DNA of 37,004 bases from a virus: positions 1 to 37,004 of IMG/VR virus record IMGVR_UViG_3300028920_000160; one strand, written 5' to 3'. Shown here piece after piece: positions 31,546 through 36,831 of this stretch (positions within the stretch are counted from its first letter, which is position 1; every line of letters begins with the position of its first letter). The notes beneath the pieces are model-generated. The model ran no database searches. It was given only the letters and a program-made list of their open reading frames with translations, and was not told the origin of the DNA. The position numbers were made by a program, and so were the translations under genes.

Positions 31546-31713
31546 CTAATATTCGATAATTTCTTCAGACATTTCTGAATATTCGATTTCCATTATTTTC
31601 GTTGGTTCATTTATGCCGTAAAATCCAGAAATTTCTTTTCTTGTCTGTTCGATCTGATATTCGTTTTCCACGAATATTTTGACAAAACCATAGTCGATGA
31701 TAAATCCCTTCAT
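31546..31713 (-). CDS. 55-aa acidic protein, unknown
   Basis: A small gene beginning at ATG 31713 with CAGGAG eight bases before it, ending at TAG 31546. The product is acidic (MKGFIIDYGFVKIFVENEYQ ... SEEIIEY) with a hydrophobic beta-like N-terminus and no known motif. It begins directly downstream of the terminator of the structured RNA, so its expression depends on read-through or processing. The next gene's ribosome site overlaps its stop. Confidence 0.75.
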   Translation of the reverse strand: MKGFIIDYGFVKIFVENEYQIEQTRKEISGFYGINEPTKIMEIEYSEMSEEIIEY

Positions 31714-31726
31714 GTTGTCTCCTGAT

Positions 31727-31843
31727 AAAAAAAGCCATAGACAGCGAGTCCGGGAAGGTCAGTCCCGAAGTTCCCCCAGCAATAAGGGAACGAACCCGCC
31801 ATCTATGGCTATTGCTGATTACGTCAGAATGACCAGTTCTGAC
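31727..31843 (-). ncRNA. Candidate structured small RNA with its own promoter and terminator
   Basis: From a start near 31843 the minus-strand RNA folds as follows. A 5' hairpin GTCAGAA/TTCTGAC (31823-31843) begins at +1. A ~12-nt linker follows. P1 is 9 bp (31802-31810 with 31733-31741), and a second 6-bp helix is 31795-31800 with 31743-31748. Inside this are two hairpins: GTTCCC/GGGAAC (31786-31791 with 31770-31775) and CGGGA/TCCCG (31763-31767 with 31751-31755). Seven U follow P1 (31727-31733). This is a three-way junction ending as a terminator. It may be a free sRNA or a cis-acting attenuator/antiterminator ahead of the 31713 gene. Confidence 0.8.
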
Positions 31844-31849
31844 CCTGTT

Positions 31850-31877
31850 ATTATATCGGATTCCTGATTTTTCACAA
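31850..31877 (-). promoter_or_regulatory. Promoter of the structured RNA
   Basis: TATAAT (31850-31855) on the minus strand with TTGTGA (31872-31877) 16 bp upstream, four of six -35 bases. The -35 includes the stop codon of the PP-loop gene. The predicted start falls at the first base of the RNA's 5' hairpin, a common form for stable small RNAs. Confidence 0.65.
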
Positions 31878-32645
31878 TCCACATACCCCGTCACATTCGC
31901 CTAAAAACATATCGAATTGGCTCATGTCTGATTCAAAGTCAATATCCTTTAACGGCTTTCCGGATCGATGCAAATATACTTTGTCTTTCAGTCTGGGATT
32001 GTCCCGAATTATTGCGTCGAATTCCACAGCGTCATTGAATTCATTCGGTGACATTTGTTTCATTCTGTTCCAGAAATTATCGTCATGAAACGGGCATCCG
32101 ATACATGATGATTTCGGGACATTTTCCCATCCCATTTTATCCAGGTAAAATCGACAGTTATTCCGATTCATCCTTGCTTCGATAAGTGGGAATTTATGAA
32201 TCGTATATTTGACCCTTGAATCTTTCATTCTCTGAATTTCATCGGTAGAAATTCCCATCCATATATCGAAAGGGTTTTTCGCTGAAGCTCCTAGTTCTCG
32301 GCATCGTTTTTGAACTGGAATGATTTTGTATTCCTTCGAACATTGCCGGCGTAGCATTGATATTTCCCCGGTAGTTTCGTTTTTTGTGAATAGCGGCATT
32401 GATGCGAAGCGATGTCCATCTTCATTGATTGCGTCATTCCTGATATTTCCATTGCTCACGACTTCTATTTCGAAATTGTGTTTTTTTGAATATTCGATCA
32501 GTCTGTCCAGATGATTATATACTTCCTTCGGCTCCCAGCCTGTATCCGAAAATATAGCTTTATCCGCCCTTTCCAGATCGCCATGTATGGACATAAGAAC
32601 AAGCGCCGTACTTTGTACACCCGCGCCCAATGATATAATTTTCAT
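31872..32645 (-). CDS. PP-loop ATPase, phage PAPS-reductase-like, with Cys pairs
   Basis: The 257-aa protein carries the PP-loop SLGAGVQST (residues 5-13) followed by a hydrophobic helix and FSDTGWEPKEVYNHL (~33-47), the core of PAPS reductase/ATP sulfurylase-type adenylating enzymes. Several cysteines are clustered: RRQCSKEYK (~99-107), SSCIGCPFHDD (~179-189) and the tail ECDGVCGL. The CxxC plus isolated Cys could hold an iron-sulfur cluster. These phage proteins activate substrates with ATP, possibly for nucleotide or DNA modification. It lies directly after the methyltransferase gene. AGGAG precedes ATG. The true substrate is unknown. Confidence 0.82.
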   Translation of the reverse strand: MKIISLGAGVQSTALVLMSIHGDLERADKAIFSDTGWEPKEVYNHLDRLIEYSKKHNFEIEVVSNGNIRNDAINEDGHRFASMPLFTKNETTGEISMLRRQCSKEYKIIPVQKRCRELGASAKNPFDIWMGISTDEIQRMKDSRVKYTIHKFPLIEARMNRNNCRFYLDKMGWENVPKSSCIGCPFHDDNFWNRMKQMSPNEFNDAVEFDAIIRDNPRLKDKVYLHRSGKPLKDIDFESDMSQFDMFLGECDGVCGL

Positions 32646-32653
32646 ATTTTCTC

Positions 32654-33250
32654 CTATTGTTTTTTGTTTAATTTTGCGATTTCGATCAGATCGACTTGAA
32701 TTTCATACGACACGCCCGGGACCTGTAGTTCCGTTTTCGAAAATATGAACCACGCGTATTGTGCATTCCCGCCCAGCTTCGGAATTCCCGGCTGTGATTC
32801 TTCGGTCATGAAAAACTTCGGGACCATTTTGATCCGCCCGACATATTCCGGAAGCCCCAGGATTTCCCGTGAGAAGTCATTGAAGTTCACGACTTGCATG
32901 GACAGAAGACAATATACCGTGTCGACCAGTTCCAGGGCATGAAGGATGAATTCCTTCTTTTTCCCGAACGGAGGGTTCATGATTATGATATCATACGGGA
33001 CAGCGGTGATATCCATGAAGTCCACGCGAAGATATTCCGGTCCAGAATATAGATCGGTATATCTGACATTGTGAAATCCATTATTTTTCAGAACCCGGGG
33101 AATGACCAGTTGTCCGGCGCATGGGTCCCAGATCGATACATCTTTATCCGCCGGCATATATTCCGCCAGCGCATGAACGCAGATGTCCGGCGTCTGGTAA
33201 AAGTCCCGGGGATTCCTGTTTTTCTTGTGCATTGCTTTTTCAAGGCTCAT
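32654..33250 (-). CDS. DNA N6-adenine methyltransferase, phage type
   Basis: The 198-aa protein contains the two hallmarks of amino-methyltransferases: DPCAGQLVIPRVLKNNG (~42-58), an S-adenosylmethionine site variant, and IIIMNPPFGKKKEFI (~88-102), the NPPF catalytic motif. The start DFYQTPDICVHALAEYM is typical of phage adenine methyltransferases. It is compact without a separate target-recognition domain. Without a restriction partner it may protect phage DNA from host enzymes. AGCAGGAA precedes ATG. Confidence 0.88.
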   Translation of the reverse strand: MSLEKAMHKKNRNPRDFYQTPDICVHALAEYMPADKDVSIWDPCAGQLVIPRVLKNNGFHNVRYTDLYSGPEYLRVDFMDITAVPYDIIIMNPPFGKKKEFILHALELVDTVYCLLSMQVVNFNDFSREILGLPEYVGRIKMVPKFFMTEESQPGIPKLGGNAQYAWFIFSKTELQVPGVSYEIQVDLIEIAKLNKKQ

Positions 33251-33310
33251 TTTTGTTCCTGCTTTCTCTCAGATTGCCCGTCAGATAGCTGTCGCGCACC
33301 GTGAGCGTTT

Positions 33311-33517
33311 TTATTTCAGATTTACGTCTAATTCCATGCCGATCTGATTAGAACCGCTTACAGACAGCTTGTGACGCTTCAGCTTTTCAAACAGTGCGAC
33401 ACGGGACATTGACGATATATTCTGGAAGCCCAGGTCCCTGGCGTACTGATCGAACAGCTTCTTCTGTTCTTCCGATTCGACTGAAAAACTTATCGTCTTT
33501 TTGCTTGATCCTGACAT
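33311..33517 (-). CDS. Ribbon-helix-helix DNA-binding protein, 68 aa
   Basis: The small protein has a beta strand KKTISFSVESEEQKKL (~6-21), then a helix FDQYARDLGFQNISSMSRVA and a second helix FEKLKRHKL, fitting an RHH dimer fold. GGAAAGG lies ~6 bases upstream of ATG. It is a candidate for the regulator of the palindromic operators, and it lies in the operon controlled by one of them, allowing autoregulation. Its first 131 bp overlap out of frame with the HNH endonuclease C-terminus. Confidence 0.78.
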   Translation of the reverse strand: MSGSSKKTISFSVESEEQKKLFDQYARDLGFQNISSMSRVALFEKLKRHKLSVSGSNQIGMELDVNLK

Positions 33518-33887
33518 GATTTTTCCTTTCCGATATGAAACATCGGTTCCCTGGTTTTGTATTCCGGTATAGTTGATTTTCGCTTCTGGTCATCCATTCC
33601 AGATTGAAGGCGTGGAAATTATCGTGATCTTCATCGATGTGATTCACTTCATCCTTTCCGTCCAGGTTTAGACAGAAATGAAGGGCGACCAATCGATGAA
33701 CGTCGATCCGATACGTCTTTCCGCGGTGAAACATTCTGACTACCGGATAGGCCCCGTTCCGGCTTCCCCGGACACATGGCTTCAGAATCTTCTTTGAACG
33801 AAAGCTAAAAACTTCCCCGAACTGATTGATCCGATAGGGAAGTCTGTCGCCGTCTATGACGACATCTGTCCATATCCTGATCATCAT
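33387..33887 (-). CDS. HNH homing-type endonuclease (NUMOD4 + HNH)
   Basis: The 166-aa protein has an N-terminal NUMOD4-like part (~1-55: RINQFGEVFSFRSKKILKP) and an HNH core VHRLVALHFCL, EVNHIDEDHDNFHAFNLEWM (~79-98) then TRSENQLY, with the H-N-H pattern of freestanding homing endonucleases. After about residue 123 the sequence runs into the RHH gene in another frame, so the last ~43 residues may be non-functional read-on. ATG overlaps the previous gene's stop. It may act as a mobile element or nick DNA. Confidence 0.82.
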   Translation of the reverse strand: MMIRIWTDVVIDGDRLPYRINQFGEVFSFRSKKILKPCVRGSRNGAYPVVRMFHRGKTYRIDVHRLVALHFCLNLDGKDEVNHIDEDHDNFHAFNLEWMTRSENQLYRNTKPGNRCFISERKNHVRIKQKDDKFFSRIGRTEEAVRSVRQGPGLPEYIVNVPCRTV

Positions 33888-34105
33888 TTATCGGACTCCC
33901 GTAATATTGCATAGGCGTGAAATGTAGCATTTTGCAATTCTGCATAGTCCATCTGTGCGCTATTTCTAATGCACCGCTGTGATCTATAAATAATTTTTTT
34001 CAGTCGGTCATTTTCGTTTTCAAGTTCTGATATCATGGAGAAAATTTTTTTATTGACTTGAAAAGTTATTTTGTTTTCATCGATCTTCATCTTTCCGCCT
34101 TTCAT
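33884..34105 (-). CDS. 73-aa coiled-coil protein, unknown
   Basis: The small protein has a beta-like start (ITFQVNKKIFSMIS) and a coiled coil LENENDRLKKIIYRSQ (~27-42). The start ATG 34105 overlaps the previous stop; a second in-frame ATG at 34090 has a better site (GGCGGAAAG). No known function. It lies in the minus-strand small-gene chain and overlaps the HNH start by 4 bp. Confidence 0.72.
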   Translation of the reverse strand: MKGGKMKIDENKITFQVNKKIFSMISELENENDRLKKIIYRSQRCIRNSAQMDYAELQNATFHAYAILRESDK

Positions 34106-34278
34106 GTTCCGACACCCTTTTTATCCGATTCGTCTTCACTGAGAGCGTCCATAACATCATCGAAAGACACCTGAAGAACGTCCTGGACGTACTGAATGGC
34201 ATATTCCAGACTATGGCCGTCGTTCAATGCAAGATCAACAATTTCTTTTATTCTGTACGATTGACCCTGTTTACTCAT
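34102..34278 (-). CDS. 58-aa acidic protein, unknown
   Basis: A small gene with ATG overlapping the stop of the zinc-binding gene and its own stop overlapping the next ATG, so both ends are coupled. The product is helical and acidic (YRIKEIVDLALNDGHSLEYA; VQDVLQVSFDDVMDALSEDE), with the look of a small helical adaptor. No motif is recognised. Confidence 0.72.
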   Translation of the reverse strand: MSKQGQSYRIKEIVDLALNDGHSLEYAIQYVQDVLQVSFDDVMDALSEDESDKKGVGT

Positions 34279-34466
34279 CTTCGTTCCTCAATTTCGCGTT
34301 CGATTTCACGATCTTTCCGACAATCGTGTTCAAAGTCTGCGGAGGCTTCGTGTCTGCCCCGACAGTTTTCTTCGTCGTGATCTTCGTCTTCGTCGTATGG
34401 ATCGACCCATTTTCCACAGTATTTACACCGATATTCCCCGGTAAAAGGATCATAGTTTTTGCTCAT
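34275..34466 (-). CDS. Small zinc-finger-like protein, 63 aa
   Basis: The protein contains CKYCGKW (~14-20), a very acidic linker, and ENCRGRHEASADFEHDC (~33-49), compatible with zinc binding by Cys and His. The C-terminus is a charged helix. ATG overlaps the previous stop (ATGA) with GGGGGAA upstream. A competing frame at 34271-34453 lacks a ribosome site. Role unknown; perhaps nucleic-acid or protein contact. Confidence 0.75.
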   Translation of the reverse strand: MSKNYDPFTGEYRCKYCGKWVDPYDEDEDHDEENCRGRHEASADFEHDCRKDREIEREIEERR

Positions 34467-34747
34467 AATTTATTCCCCCATTCAGCGACAAGGCTGACCA
34501 TCGCTTTCCGAAGGGCGCGAAGGCTTTCGACTTCTCCCTTTAGCTGTTCAATTTTATGATTTTTCTGGAAGATTGTCCGATCCCGTTCTGTGATCATGCC
34601 CTGGGTCCTCCGGTCTCCGTTGATCTTGTCCAGCTTACGCCGAAACAAATACCAGAACAGAGAAGCCGTCAAAGCTCCCAGAACAAACACAGCGATCCCG
34701 GAAAACCACAGAATCAAATTCGGATGTCGCATTAGTAAAAAAGCCAT
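34463..34747 (-). CDS. Single-span membrane coiled-coil protein, unknown
   Basis: The 94-aa protein has one N-terminal membrane segment (LILWFSGIAVFVLGALTASL, ~11-30) followed by a positively charged FRRKLDK and a coiled coil at ~48-85. Its layout (N-terminal anchor plus coiled coil) resembles Rz-type inner spanins, but its location is in the early operon, not the lysis cassette. ATG 34747 (AAGGCGG upstream) is chosen; an alternative TAATG start lies five codons later. Confidence 0.75.
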   Translation of the reverse strand: MAFLLMRHPNLILWFSGIAVFVLGALTASLFWYLFRRKLDKINGDRRTQGMITERDRTIFQKNHKIEQLKGEVESLRALRKAMVSLVAEWGNKL

Positions 34748-34917
34748 GGAAACCGCCTTTTTATTCCTTCAGACATTTTCCTGATCTTCATGTCCGATCT
34801 GGTCACGCTTTTTTTATTTTTACGCTTTCGGTCACAGTCAAGGATGAATGATCCGATAACTATGAAAAGAAGAATCGCCGCGATAATGGCGACTAAGATG
34901 ATTTCAATAATATTCAT
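34732..34917 (-). CDS. Small membrane protein, 61 aa
   Basis: Begins at ATG 34917 after GGGAGG, overlapping the stop of the 34-aa gene. One long hydrophobic helix IIEIILVAIIAAILLFIVIG (~3-22) is followed by a strongly basic tail (RKRKNKK and RRFP). Likely a small inner-membrane protein. A longer form starting at 34989 is possible but has no ribosome site. Function unknown. Confidence 0.72.
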   Translation of the reverse strand: MNIIEIILVAIIAAILLFIVIGSFILDCDRKRKNKKSVTRSDMKIRKMSEGIKRRFPWLFY

Positions 34918-35018
34918 TTCTGCATTTCCTCCCATAGATGATTCCAACATAGGCACATAATCCATTCCCCATTGATTCGAATAAACCATCGGCCATTTTC
35001 CTTTTTTATTGCTCTCAT
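34914..35018 (-). CDS. 34-aa protein, unknown
   Basis: A very small gene whose ATG overlaps the stop of the 35015-35290 gene and whose stop overlaps the start of the membrane gene (both ATGA). GGAGG lies upstream. The peptide MRAIKKENGRWFIRINGEWI then MCLCWNHLW is rich in Trp and has two close Cys. The couplings argue for translation; function unknown. Confidence 0.6.
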   Translation of the reverse strand: MRAIKKENGRWFIRINGEWIMCLCWNHLWEEMQK

Positions 35019-35290
35019 TTCTGAAGGTCCTCCATCATGAATTCCAGCTGTTCGATGATATCTTCCGGTGTCTGAATGTCCTGATCCCGGATCATTTCGA
35101 TGATTGTGTCCAGCTGGATGATTGCCGTTTCGACTTTCCCGAACTTCGGTTTATCGTGTAGACCCGATTCATGTTCAGCTTCATACCGACGTTCCGCTTC
35201 TTCTGCGATTTTATCCTGGCGAAGATGTTCAGATTCAAGATCATAGTTATATTCTTCTTCGCTATCATACTTGTTTCGATCAATGTACAT
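35015..35290 (-). CDS. 91-aa acidic protein, first gene of the right operon
   Basis: The product is highly acidic and helical (SEEEYNYDLESEHLRQDKIA; IIQLDTIIEMIRDQDIQTPE), with no known family. AGGAGG is seven bases before ATG. It is the first gene behind the operator-controlled promoter at 35320-35348, so it should be made early. Acidic small early proteins are often host-takeover or DNA-mimic proteins, but that is inference only. Confidence 0.8.
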   Translation of the reverse strand: MYIDRNKYDSEEEYNYDLESEHLRQDKIAEEAERRYEAEHESGLHDKPKFGKVETAIIQLDTIIEMIRDQDIQTPEDIIEQLEFMMEDLQK

Positions 35291-35319
35291 CCTGATCCCT
35301 CCTGTTCCTGTTGAATATA

Positions 35320-35348
35320 ATAGTAGTCCAGCTGGACTACTGTGTCAA
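35320..35348 (-). promoter_or_regulatory. Operator-controlled consensus promoter of the right operon
   Basis: TTGACA (35343-35348), 17 bp, TACTAT (35320-35325) on the minus strand. Its spacer and -10 contain the perfect palindrome at 35322-35341. The geometry is the same as at 1980-2008, including the TTGACAC before the operator, so both promoters are likely regulated alike. Confidence 0.88.
35322..35341. promoter_or_regulatory. Palindromic operator 2
   Basis: AGTAGTCCAGCTGGACTACT is a perfect 20-bp palindrome. Its core TAGTCC-N4-GGACTA is identical to operator 1 at 1983-2000. It overlaps the promoter -10 and spacer, so the bound protein would block transcription. Confidence 0.85.
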
Positions 35349-35360
35349 GTGAAAAGGAAT

Positions 35361-35386
35361 AAAAAAGGCCGACCCGAAGGCCGACC
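35361..35386 (-). terminator. Intrinsic terminator of the lysis operon
   Basis: Minus-strand GGTCGGCC-TTCG-GGTCGGCC forms an 8-bp stem (two G-U pairs) capped by a UUCG tetraloop, followed by six U. It lies about 20 bp past the last lysis gene and just before the next promoter. Confidence 0.9.
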
Positions 35387-35405
35387 AGCAAACACATTTT
35401 TGAAA

Positions 35406-35840
35406 TCAAAATGTTATTGTGACGCCGGCATAAACGCCGATATCACCTTCCTTTCCGGGGACATATATGACCCCGGCTTCAGCCCCGATCGTCGGAGCCG
35501 ATAGCATTTCCGATAGTTTCAGCAATCGATCCGCCGACATCTTCAGACTGTCTTCCAGCGTCTGAAATTGCTGATTGAAGTCCGTCAATTCTGTTTTGTA
35601 AATTTCCAATTCCGCTTTTGATTGCTTTAACGTCTGAACTAAGTTCAGCGAGTCCAGCGCCCACGTTCGCAACATCCCGGCCGGCATCTGAATCAGCTGA
35701 TCGTCGGGAACGCCGTCCAGCGTTTCCAGAACCTTTGACCAGTTCGATGATCCCCCGGAATCCGCTGATTCGGATTGCGCCAGCAATGGCCCCGAAAAGA
35801 ATACCGAAAAGAGTAGAAAGAATAATGCGAATCGTTTCAT
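35406..35840 (-). CDS. Secreted coiled-coil lysis-cassette protein, possible spanin-type
   Basis: The 144-aa protein has a clear signal peptide (MKRFALFFLLFSVFFSGPLL, cleavage likely after LLAQS), a coiled coil at ~65-110 (LKQSKAELEIYKTELTDFNQ), and a C-terminal beta hairpin IYVPGKEGDIGVYAGVTITF ending in Phe, like outer-membrane protein ends. There is no lipobox cysteine, so it is not an Rz1-type lipoprotein. Its codon choice (CTG, CAG, GAA) matches the genome better than the overlapping frame. It may be the outer partner of a spanin pair or a unimolecular variant. Confidence 0.78.
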   Translation of the reverse strand: MKRFALFFLLFSVFFSGPLLAQSESADSGGSSNWSKVLETLDGVPDDQLIQMPAGMLRTWALDSLNLVQTLKQSKAELEIYKTELTDFNQQFQTLEDSLKMSADRLLKLSEMLSAPTIGAEAGVIYVPGKEGDIGVYAGVTITF

Positions 35841-35844
35841 TCAT
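35479..35844 (-). CDS. Possible overlapping inner-spanin-like gene (out of frame)
   Basis: A 121-aa frame starts four bases before the secreted-protein gene and overlaps it for almost its full length. It encodes an N-terminal hydrophobic segment (IILSTLFGILFGAIAGAI), a basic stretch, and a coiled-coil-like part with repeats (LAELSSDVKAIKSGIGNLQN). This is the outline of an inner spanin and recalls the Rz/Rz1 overlap. The U-rich signal region of the other frame would give hydrophobic residues anyway, and codon choice is less typical here. It may be only a shadow. Confidence 0.35.
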   Translation of the reverse strand: MNETIRIILSTLFGILFGAIAGAIRISGFRGIIELVKGSGNAGRRSRRSADSDAGRDVANVGAGLAELSSDVKAIKSGIGNLQNRIDGLQSAISDAGRQSEDVGGSIAETIGNAIGSDDRG

Positions 35845-36254
35845 TCATCCCCTTCCTTTGATTCTTCCCCGGCCCTGGACGCGATTTTGTTTCCTTCCAG
35901 TCCAGACATCAAAAGTCCAATGATCACTATGGACCCGGAACCGAAGGCGCCGGCGGACATGCTTATTGCCAGGCCATCGACTTGTTTTCGATATAATGCA
36001 ATCCCGAACAGAATAAGCATCATGACAACGGCGATAATATATCGGTAGGTATGGGCCAACTGATATTTCCCCTTCGGCATACCCGCCGAATTTTTGATCA
36101 TTGCCGCCAGATCGACGCCGAGAAAAAGACTGATGACAGCGGTAAAACTTGCCGCCATGCTATCGATTATTCCGACATCATCAAGGACAAACAGAACCGC
36201 GGCGACGATCAGAAATGCGACGACCATCAGCGCGATCTTCCAGAATCGAATCAT
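35841..36254 (-). CDS. Four-span membrane protein, holin candidate
   Basis: The 137-aa protein has four hydrophobic segments: IALMVVAFLIVAAVLFVL, then SFTAVISLFLGVDLAAMI, YRYIIAVVMMLILFGIAL and SGSIVIIGLLMSGL, with a charged C-terminus (ASRAGEESKEGDE). AGGAGG six bases before ATG 36254 decides the start; an upstream ATG lacks one. Position between the amidase and the secreted coiled-coil gene makes it a good holin candidate, though known holins mostly have one to three spans. Confidence 0.78.
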   Translation of the reverse strand: MIRFWKIALMVVAFLIVAAVLFVLDDVGIIDSMAASFTAVISLFLGVDLAAMIKNSAGMPKGKYQLAHTYRYIIAVVMMLILFGIALYRKQVDGLAISMSAGAFGSGSIVIIGLLMSGLEGNKIASRAGEESKEGDE

Positions 36255-36268
36255 GTTCCCTCCTGTGG

Positions 36269-36829
36269 CTATGCTTTGAACATATCCATCTTGAATTCCT
36301 CCCATTTCGCCGGATCATCGACAAAAATCTTCGGACACCGTTTTTCATTGACCGGTCGAATATGGCTGTGCATTAACAAATTTTGAAGTTCCAGATCATG
36401 TTTGAAAAGAAGAACCTTCACCAGCTTTATTGCTGATTGATATGTCGATTCCGTAAAATTTCCCGTGGAATCGACGGGGATCATTTCAACCCCGATTGTG
36501 AAATTGTTCGGGCTTTGTCGATCTGAACAGATCGGGACCCCTTTGTATTCTCCGAAATATTTCTTCGCGAAATCGGTATAGTTCCGGCTTCCGACATGAT
36601 ATGCGACTTCGTTCGGGGGAATTGCTTCATAAATCTTTCCAGCCATGTCGATGACAAAATGTGCCGATCCATAAACGCCATTTTTATCATCATCCCACCA
36701 TGAGATTACTGTCTGGGCGGTCTGTTTCGGGGCTCCGGTCCAGTGAATGACGACGGCGCGGACCTGGGTCAATTCCTTTCCCGGGCGTGATTCGGTCCCG
36801 ATGTCAATGTGTGACTTGATAATTTCCAT
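36269..36829 (-). CDS. N-acetylmuramoyl-L-alanine amidase (endolysin)
   Basis: The 186-aa enzyme is the peptidoglycan-cutting endolysin. The Amidase_2/PGRP motif VIHWTG gives the zinc ligand H29. YHVGSRNYTDF lies mid-protein, and LLMHSHIRPVNEKRCPKIF (~151-169) carries the second histidine and the K-x-C end of the T7-lysozyme zinc site. There is no signal peptide or membrane segment, so it needs a holin for export. ATG 36829 starts two bases after the stop of the coiled-coil/membrane gene. A longer upstream frame overlaps that gene and is rejected. Confidence 0.92.
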   Translation of the reverse strand: MEIIKSHIDIGTESRPGKELTQVRAVVIHWTGAPKQTAQTVISWWDDDKNGVYGSAHFVIDMAGKIYEAIPPNEVAYHVGSRNYTDFAKKYFGEYKGVPICSDRQSPNNFTIGVEMIPVDSTGNFTESTYQSAIKLVKVLLFKHDLELQNLLMHSHIRPVNEKRCPKIFVDDPAKWEEFKMDMFKA

Positions 36830-36831
36830 CT

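Noticed and set aside
31733-31810. tRNA-like cloverleaf on either strand
   Set aside because: There is an acceptor-like stem, but no D arm, no TTCRA T loop at the right distance and no 7-nt anticodon loop in the correct place.
34271-34453. 60-aa alternative frame
   Set aside because: It overlaps the Cys-containing 34275-34466 gene, which has ATGA coupling and a ribosome site; this frame has neither.
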